A stretch of 64,000 nt of DNA from SHXO01 sp964523885 (GTDB lineage: Bacteria > Pseudomonadota > Gammaproteobacteria > Burkholderiales > SHXO01). Both the position numbers and the translations under genes were made by a program. The notes under the pieces are model-generated. The model ran no database searches. It had not been told where the DNA came from and was given only the letters and a program-made list of their open reading frames with translations. The stretch spans positions 1 to 64,000 of the forward strand of contig CAZFYX010000108.1 of assembly GCA_964523885.1 (NCBI GenBank), read 5' to 3'. This document shows, one piece after another, positions 6,626 to 13,545 of the stretch (within the stretch, counting starts at the first letter, position 1; each line of letters starts with the position of its first letter).

Positions 6626-6744
6626 GCCGAACAACCGCTTGCACCGGACGCGCCGCAAGCAGCCTCGCTGGCTGAGAAGGTTATGCCACCCGGCTGCCCT
6701 CATCGGCTGTGGCTGGCGGCGCGCCGGTGAAGCGGAGCGTTGAG
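6626..6744 (+). repeat. attC site 11, left part, split by an IS element
   Basis: R'' GCCGAAC (6626-6632), arm CCGCTTGCACCGG and return arm CCGGTGAAGCGG (about 6724-6735) are present with an inner GCGCCGC/GCGGCGC stem. The expected R' box is missing here and appears as GTTCGGC at 8491-8497, on the far side of the IS1182-family element. The site was therefore interrupted between its L' arm and its R' box. Confidence 0.8.
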
Positions 6745-6762
6745 GCTGTAGAAAAACCCTTG
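6745..6762 (+). repeat. Left terminal inverted repeat of the IS1182-family element
   Basis: GCTGTAGAAAAACCCTTG matches the complement of 8470-8487 at 17 of 18 positions. It marks the left end of the element. Confidence 0.8.
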
Positions 6763-6823
6763 CCATTGCCCCGGCGCCACCGCATGATTTGAGCATCTTC
6801 GTGACCTCGGAGGCTCACGCCGG

Positions 6824-8356
6824 ATGCCGCGCTACAAGCACATCGACATGAGTCCGCGGCTGCTGCCGGTGGACTTGTCTGCGCAGATCGCCCCGGGCAG
6901 CTTCGAGCACGCGCTCTCCCACCTGATCGACCACGAACTCGATCTGTCCGCCTTCGAGACGCAGTACCGCAACGACACCGTGGGCGCCCCGGCCTATCCG
7001 CCGGCGGTGCTGCTCAAGATCGTGCTGCTCGCCTACAGCAAGGGCATCGTGAGCAGCCGCGCCATCGAGACGGCCTGCCGCCACAACGTGGTCTTCATGG
7101 CCATCTCCGGGGACACCCAGCCCCACTTCACCACCATCGCCCAGTTCGTCAGCGGCTTCGGCCCGGCCATCGAGCACACCTTCGCCCAGGTCCTGCTCGT
7201 GTGTGACCGGGCGGGGCTGATCGGGCGCGAGCTCTTCGCCATCGACGGAGTGAAACTGCCCGCCAACGCCTCCAAGGCGCGCAGCGGCACCCGCGCGGAC
7301 TTCGAGCGCCAGGCCACCAAGCTCGAAACCGCCGTGCGCCAGATGCTCGCGCGCCACCGTGAGAGCGACCGCGCCGCCGACCCCCTGCAACAGCAAGCCA
7401 CCCGCGATGCGCGCAAGCTCGAGCGGCTCACCCAGGAGGCGGCCCAGCTGCGCGAATGGCTCCAGGCCAACCCGAACGATCGCCGCGGGGGCCGACGCAA
7501 CCAGGTGCGCCAGAGCAACCGCACCGACAACGAATCGGCCAAGATGGCCACCGGCAAGGGCGTCATCCAGGGCTACACCGGCGTGGCCGCCGTGGACGCC
7601 AAACACCAGATCATCGTGGAAGCCCAGGCCCACGGCGTGGGCCAGGAGCAGGAACTGCTCGTGCCCGTGGTCAACGCCCTCAAGGGGCAGCTGCAGCCCG
7701 ACACCGAAGTCATCACCGATGCGGGCTACCACAGCAACGACAACGTCGCCCACCTGGAACAGCAGGGCATTGTCGCCACCATCCCCGACAACGGCTACCG
7801 CAAGCGCGACCCGCGCTTCGAGGATCAGGCCAAGTACAAGGACAAGTCCGATCCGCTCCACGACAAGAGTCCCCAGGACGACAAACCCAAACTCTTCGGA
7901 CCGAAGGACTTCCAGCCGGCGCAGGACCACTCCCATTGCATCTGTCCGGCCGGCAAGCGGCTCTACCGCAACGGCCACCACCACGACCTCAACGGCCTGG
8001 AGGCGGTCAAGTTCACCGGCGCGCAGCGCGACTGCCTCAACTGCAAGCTACGCGAACAGTGTCTGCGCAACCCCGAGCGCACCAAGGTCCGGCAGGTGGC
8101 CATCTTCACCGGACGCACCCCGGGCAAGCCCGAGACCGCGGCGCAGCGCATGCAGCGGCGCGTGGACAGTGAGATTGGGCGGCAGCGCATCGGGCAGCGC
8201 TTTGCCATCGTCGAGCCGGTGTTCGGCAACCTGCGCTACAACAAGGGGCTGGACCGCTTCACCTTGCGAGGCAGGAAGAAGGTCGAGGGGCAGTGGAAGC
8301 TCTACTGCCTGGTGCACAACATCGAGAAGCTGGCCAAGAGTGGATATGCGCGATGA
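6824..8356 (+). CDS. IS1182-family transposase
   Basis: The protein has 510 residues and full-length appearance. The N-terminal domain (about 1-125) has the PPAVLLKIVLLAYSKGI stretch typical of IS1182/DUF772 transposases. The DDE residues fit Asp141 (AIDGVKLPANAS), Asp299 (ITDAGYHS) and Glu464 (VEPVFGNLRYNKG). A coiled-coil insert lies at about 155-215 and a Cys cluster at 372-413. It would catalyse cut-and-paste or copy movement of the element. GC content and codon use match the host-like background rather than the neighbouring cassettes. Confidence 0.93.
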   Translation: MPRYKHIDMSPRLLPVDLSAQIAPGSFEHALSHLIDHELDLSAFETQYRNDTVGAPAYPPAVLLKIVLLAYSKGIVSSRAIETACRHNVVFMAISGDTQPHFTTIAQFVSGFGPAIEHTFAQVLLVCDRAGLIGRELFAIDGVKLPANASKARSGTRADFERQATKLETAVRQMLARHRESDRAADPLQQQATRDARKLERLTQEAAQLREWLQANPNDRRGGRRNQVRQSNRTDNESAKMATGKGVIQGYTGVAAVDAKHQIIVEAQAHGVGQEQELLVPVVNALKGQLQPDTEVITDAGYHSNDNVAHLEQQGIVATIPDNGYRKRDPRFEDQAKYKDKSDPLHDKSPQDDKPKLFGPKDFQPAQDHSHCICPAGKRLYRNGHHHDLNGLEAVKFTGAQRDCLNCKLREQCLRNPERTKVRQVAIFTGRTPGKPETAAQRMQRRVDSEIGRQRIGQRFAIVEPVFGNLRYNKGLDRFTLRGRKKVEGQWKLYCLVHNIEKLAKSGYAR

Positions 8357-8469
8357 GGCGCGGGAGGGCGTAGATCAGGTGCGAGAACACGAGAACAATC
8401 CACTGACGCCGACCACATCGACTCTGCAAGTGCAACAACGCGATGGCATGATAAGTGGGTCGTGCCGGA

Positions 8470-8487
8470 CAATGGTTTTTCTACAGC
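8470..8487 (-). repeat. Right terminal inverted repeat of the IS1182-family element
   Basis: Read on the minus strand this is GCTGTAGAAAAACCATTG, one mismatch from the left repeat. The attC remnant GTTCGGC (8491-8497) follows three bases later. Confidence 0.8.
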
Positions 8488-8497
8488 TTCGTTCGGC
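8488..8497 (+). repeat. Right fragment of attC site 11 (R' box)
   Basis: TTCGTTCGGC immediately follows the IS. GTTCGGC is the exact complement of the GCCGAAC box at 6626, which supports a single attC split by the insertion. Confidence 0.65.
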
Positions 8498-8557
8498 GGC
8501 ATAGAGGCACGTACGCTCGGTTGAGGCGCTCCCCGACGAGGGTCGGCGGGAGGTGAC

Positions 8558-8586
8558 TTGCGGAATATGTACCTTGTGCATATACT
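8558..8586 (+). promoter_or_regulatory. Promoter and operator of the second brnTA cassette
   Basis: -35 TTGCGG (8558-8563) and -10 TATACT (8581-8586) have a 17-base spacer, the same -35 hexamer and spacing as at 6031. The inverted repeat ATATG/CATAT (8565-8569, 8579-8583) lies across the spacer and -10. The GTG start at 8593 follows the -10 by 6 bases, so the message is probably leaderless. Confidence 0.65.
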
Positions 8587-8592
8587 GGCGCC

Positions 8593-8865
8593 GTGGCTAT
8601 CGACTTCGATCCGAAGAAGAACGCAATCGACCTTCGAAAGCATGGCGTGCTGCTTTCGGAGGGGGACGGCGTACTCAATGACCCTCTCGCTCTGACCATC
8701 GAAGACCCATCCGCTGCTGGCGAGCGGCGATTCGTGACGATCGGTACCAATATCTTTGGCTCATTGATGGTTGTGGTCTTGACCGGCCGCGGAGAGGGTA
8801 TTCGCCTCATCTCGGTACGGAAGGCTGAACCCAAGGAACGGCGAAACTATGAAGAAGGAGTATGA
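8593..8865 (+). CDS. brnT: BrnT toxin, second copy
   Basis: The protein has 90 residues, normal BrnT length. It shows the family pattern FDPKKNAIDLRKHGV at the N-terminus, a middle GERRFVTIG strand, and the ending IRLISVRKAEPKERRNYEEG with its conserved arginines. Family knowledge: BrnT is a RelE-like ribonuclease that slows growth under stress and is neutralised by BrnA. Only about a third of its residues match the frameshifted BrnT at 6065, so it is a separate acquisition rather than a recent duplicate. It overlaps brnA by 17 bases. Confidence 0.92.
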   Translation: MAIDFDPKKNAIDLRKHGVLLSEGDGVLNDPLALTIEDPSAAGERRFVTIGTNIFGSLMVVVLTGRGEGIRLISVRKAEPKERRNYEEGV

Positions 8866-9100
8866 CTTTTCGAAAGGCCGGCGCGGCGCAGTGGTAGCCC
8901 CTGCCGGAAAGACGCGCATCACGATATACCTGGACGACGAGATCGTTCAGGAGTTCAAGAAGCAGGCTGAGAAGACCGGGAAGGGCTATCAGACCCTGAT
9001 CAATGAAGCGCTGAAGGCATACCTGGGAAAGAAGGAGAGGGCGCTTACCGCAGACTTGGTACGGAAGATCGTGCGGGAAGAACTGGCTGCCAATAGTTGA
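8849..9100 (+). CDS. brnA: BrnA antitoxin, second copy
   Basis: The protein has 83 residues. The basic, disordered-looking N-terminus (MKKEYDFSKGRRGAVVAPAGKTR) precedes a ribbon-helix-helix domain: the strand ITIYLDDEIVQEFKKQAEKTGKGYQTLINEALKAYL, a textbook pattern for BrnA dimers that bind DNA. It should neutralise the BrnT encoded just upstream and repress the promoter at 8558-8586. The start overlaps brnT, so translation is coupled. Confidence 0.93.
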   Translation: MKKEYDFSKGRRGAVVAPAGKTRITIYLDDEIVQEFKKQAEKTGKGYQTLINEALKAYLGKKERALTADLVRKIVREELAANS

Positions 9101-9137
9101 TGAATCGCATCACGGCCGTTGGGCAGTCAGAGATGCC

Positions 9138-9219
9138 GCCGAACGCTGCACTGCAGCGGACCGGCCAACAGCGCCGCTGCGCGTCGCTGTCGTCCGCCCG
9201 CTGAGCCGCGTCGTTGGGC
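9138..9219 (+). repeat. attC site 12
   Basis: The left box is GCCGAAC (9138-9144) and R' is GTTGGGC (9213-9219). The arms CTGCAGCGGACCGG and CCGCCCGCTGAGC pair, and the inner CAGCGCCGCTGCGCGTCGCTG hairpin resembles sites 1, 2 and 5. It is the last full attC before the minus-strand chromosomal block. Confidence 0.9.
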
Positions 9220-9433
9220 ATCTTGCGGAGCATCAGTTCGCAGCAACCGGTTGTGGTGATGCATGCTTTCGCGCTCGACCGCGTATCCATCGCGGAGGGA
9301 GTTGAAACCTGAAGCAGTAGTAGGTCCGAAATCACGGTGGTCTGCTCACTTGGGCAACTGGCATTGCAAGGGCCGATGGTAAAGCAGCGCCAAGGAGCGG
9401 TAGTCGGGCGGTCGCGGTGGTACTCGAGTCCGC
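9220..9433 (+). other. Non-coding stretch at the array/chromosome junction
   Basis: No gene can be supported here. A short frame on the + strand ends in ...RVSIAEGVET then stop (about 9259-9312), which looks like the VAEGVET motif of EAL domains and could be a remnant. The evidence is too short for a call. Confidence 0.3.
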
Positions 9434-10585
9434 TCAGGCGCCGGCGAGCCGCCAGAGCGACGTCACTTCCATCGCTCGCGCCTTGAAGAACGGATCGGAC
9501 GGGTCCGCGGCGCGCGGATGGCGCGGTCTCACGTCCATGCGATCGATCACCGCCAGCCCCGACTGCGCGATGGCGTCGAGCAGCATCTGACGCGTGCGCA
9601 GGCCGAGATGCTCGGCGAGGTCGGAGAGGATCAGCCAGCCTTCGCCGTTCGGCGCGAGATGCGCGGACACGCCGCGGAGGAAGCCGAGCAGCATGCGACT
9701 TTCGGGATCGTAGACAGCGTGCTCGAGCGGCGAACTCGGCCGCGCGGGAATCCACGGCGGGTTGCAGACGATCAACGCCGCCTTGCCTTCCGGAAAGAGA
9801 TCGGCCTGCACGACGTCGATCTGATGCGCCATACCAAGCCGTGTGACGTTCTCGCGCGCGCACGCCAGCGCACGCGGATCCTGATCGGTCGCGATGATTT
9901 TCCGAACGCCGCGTTTCGCGAGTACCGCGGCGAGCACGCCGGTGCCGGTGCCGATGTCGAACGCAAGCGGCGTCGATTGCAGCCCTTCGGGCAGCGGCGC
10001 CTTCGCGACGAGATCGATGTACTCGCTGCGCACCGGCGCGAACACACCGTAGTGCGGATGGATGTGTCCGCCCGCGGCAGGAATTTCCATGCCCTTGGTG
10101 CGCCACTCGTGCGCGCCGACGAGCCCGAGGAGTTCCCGCAGCGACACCACGGAGGGGCCGTGTGCCGCGCCGTACGCCTCGATGCAGGCCTCGCGCAGAT
10201 CGGGTGCGCGGCGCAACGAGATGGCGTGGTCATCGCCGAGTTCGATCAGCAGCATGCCGAGCGTGCGCGCACGCTGCGACTGCGCCTGGCGATGCTGGTT
10301 GAACACGTCGACGGGCGACGGCTGCGGCGCGTTCGGTTTCTTGGGCTTGGAGAGCCCGCGATCGACGCGACGCGCCAGCGCGATCAGCAGTTGCCGCGCA
10401 TTCTGGAAATCGCCGCGCCAAAGCAGCGCGGTGCCCTGCCCCGCGAGGCTGTAGGCGTGATCGGCGGTGAGCGTGTCGTCGACGAGTTCGACGCGTTTGG
10501 GCGGCGCCGCACCGCGTTCGGAGTGCCAACGCGCGCGCCGCGGCTGGCCGTCTTCGGTCCACTCGATGTACGGCGCCCCGTCCAC
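9434..10585 (-). CDS. Class I SAM-dependent methyltransferase with NPPW motif
   Basis: The protein has 383 residues counted from GTG at 10585, which lies 5 bases after the stop of the pseudouridine synthase; the frame stays open upstream but overlaps that gene. The C-terminal Rossmann domain shows the SAM-binding loop FDIGTGTGVLAAVLA (about 209-223), an acidic ATDQDP turn and the catalytic NPPW tetrad (275-278). NPPW/NPPY enzymes methylate nitrogen in glutamine, adenine or guanine, as in HemK, PrmB or RsmC. The substrate is unknown here. The N-terminal 190 residues are a separate, unrecognised domain. Coupling to an rRNA modification gene suggests a translation-related target. Confidence 0.8.
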   Translation of the reverse strand: MDGAPYIEWTEDGQPRRARWHSERGAAPPKRVELVDDTLTADHAYSLAGQGTALLWRGDFQNARQLLIALARRVDRGLSKPKKPNAPQPSPVDVFNQHRQAQSQRARTLGMLLIELGDDHAISLRRAPDLREACIEAYGAAHGPSVVSLRELLGLVGAHEWRTKGMEIPAAGGHIHPHYGVFAPVRSEYIDLVAKAPLPEGLQSTPLAFDIGTGTGVLAAVLAKRGVRKIIATDQDPRALACARENVTRLGMAHQIDVVQADLFPEGKAALIVCNPPWIPARPSSPLEHAVYDPESRMLLGFLRGVSAHLAPNGEGWLILSDLAEHLGLRTRQMLLDAIAQSGLAVIDRMDVRPRHPRAADPSDPFFKARAMEVTSLWRLAGA

Positions 10586-10590
10586 GCCGT

Positions 10591-11859
10591 TCAGAACTTC
10601 TCGTCGCGTCGCAGGTAGCGCCACTGGCCGACGGGCAGCGAGCCCAGCGGCACGCTGCCGGTGCGCACGCGCTTCAGGCCTGTCACCTTGAGGCCGACGA
10701 GTTCGCACATGCGGCGGATCTGACGCTTCCGACCCTCGTGCAGCACGAAGCGCAGTTGATGCTCGTTCTGCCACGACACGCGCGCAGGTTTGAGCTTCAC
10801 GCCGTCGAGCTCGAGGCCGTGGCGGAGTTGCTGCATGCCCTCGTCGGAAAGCGTGCCCTCGACGCGCACCAGGTATTCCTTCTCCACCTCGGAGTCGCGG
10901 CCGACGAGTTGCTTGGCAACGCGGCCGTCCTGCGTGAACACCAGCAGCCCGGTCGAGTCGATGTCGAGGCGCCCCGCCGGCGCGAGCCCGCGCAGATGCG
11001 AGGGTTTGAACTGGGTCGGCGCGGGATCCTCGGCCCAGCGGTTATCGGGCTTGAGCAGGACGCTCGCGGGCTCGTAGCCGTCCTCGGCCTGACCGGACAC
11101 GTAGCCGATCGGCTTGTTGAGGATGATGGTGACCTGCTCGGCCTGGTGTTCCTTCGCGGCGGGGTCGATCTCGATGCGCGCCGAGGGCCGTACGCGCGTA
11201 CCGAGCGCTTTCGTCACCACGCCGTCCACCTTCACCCAGCCGTTTTCGATCCACTCGTCGGCTTCGCGGCGCGAACACAGGCCCAGTTCGCTCATGCGCT
11301 TGGAAAGGCGCGGGTCGTCGCTCTCCTGCATGCGGCTCTGCGCGGGCTTGTGCGCGGGCGTCGGCGCGGCAGGAGCAGGCCGCGGCGCCGCTTGGGTCGC
11401 GGGTCTCGGTCGCGCCGCGCGTGGCTCGTCGGCGCGCGCGCCACGCTTCTGCGGGGGCGGGCCCGCTGGACGCCGGCGCGCGTCGGCCGCGGGCGCTGAG
11501 GACCGGGGCGGACGCGACGCGGACTCGGCTGAACGCGGCGCGGACGAACGCTGCTCCTCCGACGATCGCGGCTCGTTCGAACGTGGCTTGGACGCACGCG
11601 TTTCGTTCGAACGCGGCTTGGACGATCGCGGTTCGGTCGAGCGGGGCTTGGCAGACCGTGGCGCCGACGATTGCGGCTCGGCCGGGCGCGACTCCACCGG
11701 GCGCGGTTCCGCCGAACGGGGCGCGGCCGGGCGCGGCGCCGGCGAACGCGACTTGAGGCGATCGCGATCGCGCTGGGCGCGCTGGGCGCGGGAACTCGTC
11801 GGCTTGACCGAGGCGCTGCGGTCGACGGATCTGGTGAGCTTGAGGGTGTCTCGGGCCAT
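10591..11859 (-). CDS. RluF/RsuA-family 23S rRNA pseudouridine synthase with long disordered N-terminus
   Basis: The protein has 422 residues. Residues 1-175 are a low-complexity Arg/Ser/Pro/Ala tract with repeated EPRS/KPRS-type units. An S4 RNA-binding domain (about 184-230, RLSKRMSELGLCSRREADEWI) follows. The catalytic domain carries PAGRLDIDSTGLLVFTQDG with the nucleophile Asp299 and ends with the GRKRQIRRMCELVG signature. Spacing and the MCE motif resemble RluF more than RluB or RsuA. It isomerises a uridine in rRNA. The start is the first ATG of the frame, and the basic tail may add RNA affinity. Confidence 0.88.
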   Translation of the reverse strand: MARDTLKLTRSVDRSASVKPTSSRAQRAQRDRDRLKSRSPAPRPAAPRSAEPRPVESRPAEPQSSAPRSAKPRSTEPRSSKPRSNETRASKPRSNEPRSSEEQRSSAPRSAESASRPPRSSAPAADARRRPAGPPPQKRGARADEPRAARPRPATQAAPRPAPAAPTPAHKPAQSRMQESDDPRLSKRMSELGLCSRREADEWIENGWVKVDGVVTKALGTRVRPSARIEIDPAAKEHQAEQVTIILNKPIGYVSGQAEDGYEPASVLLKPDNRWAEDPAPTQFKPSHLRGLAPAGRLDIDSTGLLVFTQDGRVAKQLVGRDSEVEKEYLVRVEGTLSDEGMQQLRHGLELDGVKLKPARVSWQNEHQLRFVLHEGRKRQIRRMCELVGLKVTGLKRVRTGSVPLGSLPVGQWRYLRRDEKF

Positions 11860-11883
11860 GGGAAAAGCGCAACGGAAGCGGAT

Positions 11884-12235
11884 TCAGCCCTGCGGGCTCT
11901 CGGTCATGCGCTCGCAGTAGCCCTTGAGTTCCTCGGGCGGCGCGTCGGGACTTACGCCGCAGCGCCGGTTGCCTGGCACGGCGTAATCGATGAACTTGGG
12001 ATACGCGAGCTTGAGGTTGGCCATGATATCGCGGAACTCCTCGAGCGAGCGGTTCTGCCCGAGGCGCGGATTGCGGCGCTTCTCCTGGCCGATCGCGGAC
12101 ACCGCGCGGTTCTGGTAGTCGTGGCCGGGATAGACGAGCGTCTCGTCCGGCAGCGTGAACAGCTCGCCCGTGACGCTCGCCTACTGCGCCTGGAAGTCCG
12201 TGCGGCCGCAACCGTCGATGTGAGGTGCAGCTCAG
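11884..12235 (-). pseudogene. Remnant of a persulfide dioxygenase-like metallo-beta-lactamase gene
   Basis: Read on the minus strand, the fragment holds CGRTDFQ (about 12220-12200), then an in-frame stop, then LPDETLVYPGHDYQNRAVS and a C-terminal part with EKRRNPRLGQNRSLEEF. These are hallmarks of the ETHE1-like persulfide dioxygenase family. The first half with the HxHxDH metal site is missing and a TAG interrupts the rest, so the gene is dead. The break point near 12235 coincides with the edge of the chromosomal block lying inside the cassette array. Confidence 0.75.
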
Positions 12236-12744
12236 CCCTCCCGGCCGCCGCCGTGCCGGGGCTCGCCCGCGCGGGCGTTCGGCTGAAACGCTCCCCGCAT
12301 TCCGGCCAGTTCGCTCCGGTTTTCCCCTGTTGCTGCGGTCGACTCGAGGTCTCGGCAGGCGATCGGCTGCGCTCAAGGGGTGACACGGACCGGCTCGCGG
12401 CGACGGCGAGCTGGAGCGGAAGGGGGAGAGGCGGTGGCGGCCGCGATTTCGGCGACCGAGGCTGCACCCGCGGGCCTGCGCTGCCGCTTCTCTTCGCTGG
12501 GACTAAACGGGGATGGCAGACTCGAGGACGAGCAGGGGCCTTATCCGGTCTTTACTCCTTGCATACGCGACCGGCGCCAGCGCCGCAGCCGGAATCTCGA
12601 AGACAGCTACGGCTACAGCGGCGGGCTGGGGGCGGACGCGACTCAGACGGCTTTGACCGTCTGCTTCGAGGGCGGCTGGCCCAACGCACTTTACCGTAGC
12701 CTGCGCAACGAGACATTTCTTCGCTGGGAGGCAGCCGAAGGAAC
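12236..12744 (+). other. Stretch without a recognisable gene
   Basis: GC-rich sequence. A frame of 157 codons is open on the + strand from 12380 to 12853, but its product is basic, low in hydrophobic residues, matches no family and runs through an attC-like site and a promoter, so it is probably not a gene. A hairpin CAGACGG-CTTTGA-CCGTCTG is at 12644-12663. Nothing else was identified. Confidence 0.4.
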
Positions 12745-12791
12745 GCCCAACAAGCGATTCGACACGGACCCGGTCAATCGCATCGTTCGGC
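12745..12791 (+). repeat. attC-like site 13, unusually short (47 bases)
   Basis: GCCCAAC (12745-12751) and GTTCGGC (12785-12791) flank the arms GCGATTCGAC and GTCAATCGC. These pair with one extrahelical base, as in a true attC, around a loop of about 8 bases. The site is shorter than usual attC sites but has all four boxes. It sits directly before the promoter of the next cassette gene. Confidence 0.6.
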
Positions 12792-12817
12792 CCCGTTCTG
12801 AGCATCCGGCATCCATC

Positions 12818-12846
12818 TTGCGAGATGTACGCCAGGGGCGTATATT
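12818..12846 (+). promoter_or_regulatory. Promoter and operator of the XRE cassette gene
   Basis: TTGCGA (12818-12823) and TATATT (12841-12846) are separated by 17 bases. The inverted repeat TACGCC-AGG-GGCGTA (12828-12842) lies between them and touches the -10. The encoded helix-turn-helix protein is a natural candidate for binding it. Confidence 0.6.
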
Positions 12847-12871
12847 CGCGTGATGTTAGAGGCATTCCGAA

Positions 12872-13186
12872 ATGGGTAAGAAGCTAACTGGGAAGGCATT
12901 GGCCAAGTTCGAGGCTGAGCGGGACGTGTGGCAAGAAGTCCTGGACGGGGTACGAGAGATTAAAGCTCGCGGAGGCAAACGAACGAAAGTAGAGGGCAAA
13001 TCGCAGGTCGTTCGGGTACGCCTGAAGAGCGGCCTATCGCAGGCCCAGTTTGCGGCCGCGCTGGGGGTTTCCAAGCGCACGCTGGAACAGTGGGAGCAAG
13101 GACGGCGCGAACCATCTGGCGCGGCGAAACAACTCTTGAAGATCGCGGAGCGCCATCCTGAAGTTCTCGTTGAGGTCGCGGCATGA
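12872..13186 (+). CDS. XRE-family helix-turn-helix protein, orphan HigA/NadS-like antitoxin
   Basis: The protein has 104 residues. The C-terminal half carries a clear helix-turn-helix: VRVRLKSGLSQAQFAAALGV then SKRTLEQWEQGRREPSG (about 49-85), as in HigA and NadS antitoxins. The N-terminal half is charged and helical. Such antitoxins normally follow a RelE-like toxin gene, but none is encoded upstream or downstream; the cassette holds this gene only. It may regulate itself through the inverted repeat at 12828-12842 or act as an anti-addiction decoy. The latter idea is inference. Confidence 0.82.
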   Translation: MGKKLTGKALAKFEAERDVWQEVLDGVREIKARGGKRTKVEGKSQVVRVRLKSGLSQAQFAAALGVSKRTLEQWEQGRREPSGAAKQLLKIAERHPEVLVEVAA

Positions 13187-13211
13187 GGGGCCGCGGTCTT
13201 TGCATGCGGGA

Positions 13212-13287
13212 GCCGAACAAACCGTTGCAGGGGAGTTTCAACAGCGGCGTTGCCGCTTTCTCGGCCCCCGAAACGGCGGCGTTGGGC
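13212..13287 (+). repeat. attC site 14
   Basis: The left box is GCCGAAC (13212-13218) and R' is GTTGGGC (13281-13287). The arms CCGTTGCAGGGG and CCCCGAAACGG pair with an extra base. The inner hairpin is CAACAGCGGCGTTGCCGCTTT. Confidence 0.9.
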
Positions 13288-13309
13288 GTCATAGCCAAGA
13301 CCGTCGACG

Positions 13310-13525
13310 ATGGCAAAAGATCGTGCGGCTAATCAGATTTTTGTCGGTTACCTATGGAAGACGTACAAGTCTCATTGGGAGCAGGCGCTGATTGAGCTTT
13401 ACAAGCGAAGCCCACTCTACTTCGTGGCGATTGGGCGCAAGCGCGGTCAGCTAGCGAGGGAGTGTCCACTTTTGCGTAGGAATTCCCGCCTCGACAGCGG
13501 CGCTGCCGCCGTTTCGGCTCCCTGA
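13310..13525 (+). CDS. Small cassette protein of unknown function
   Basis: The product has 71 residues from ATG 13310. The first 47 residues are coding-like: IFVGYLWKTYKSHWEQALIE then LYKRSPLYFVAIGRKRGQL, aromatic and basic. The remaining residues read through a degenerate attC and are probably not part of the original protein. This suggests that the gene has lost its proper end. No family was recognised. Confidence 0.4.
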   Translation: MAKDRAANQIFVGYLWKTYKSHWEQALIELYKRSPLYFVAIGRKRGQLARECPLLRRNSRLDSGAAAVSAP

Positions 13526-13541
13526 ACGGCGGCGTCAGTGC
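13480..13541 (+). repeat. Decayed attC remnant
   Basis: Only the right half can be traced: GACAGCGGCGCTGCCGCC then GTTTCGGCTCCCTGAACGG aligns well with the equivalent part of the attC at 13212. The R' box has decayed to GTCAGTGC. The left box is not visible. The site is probably not recombinogenic. Confidence 0.55.
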
Positions 13542-13545
13542 CCCT

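Larger units (their letters stand above)
6745..8487 (+). mobile_element. IS1182-family insertion sequence, about 1.74 kb
   Basis: One transposase gene lies between terminal inverted repeats that agree at 17 of 18 positions: GCTGTAGAAAAACCCTTG at 6745-6762 and its near-complement at 8470-8487. The element lies inside an attC site. No clear target duplication is seen in the immediate flanks (GCGTTGAG on the left, TTCGTTCG on the right). The intact gene and good inverted repeats suggest that the insertion is recent. Confidence 0.85.

Noticed and set aside
9259..9312. Short frame ending RVSIAEGVET, reminiscent of an EAL domain
   Set aside because: It is only about 17 residues long and has no other EAL motif nearby, so the match may be chance.
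12380..12853. A 157-codon frame between the dioxygenase remnant and the XRE gene
   Set aside because: It has low hydrophobic content, no family pattern, and runs through an attC-like site and a promoter; not supported as a gene.
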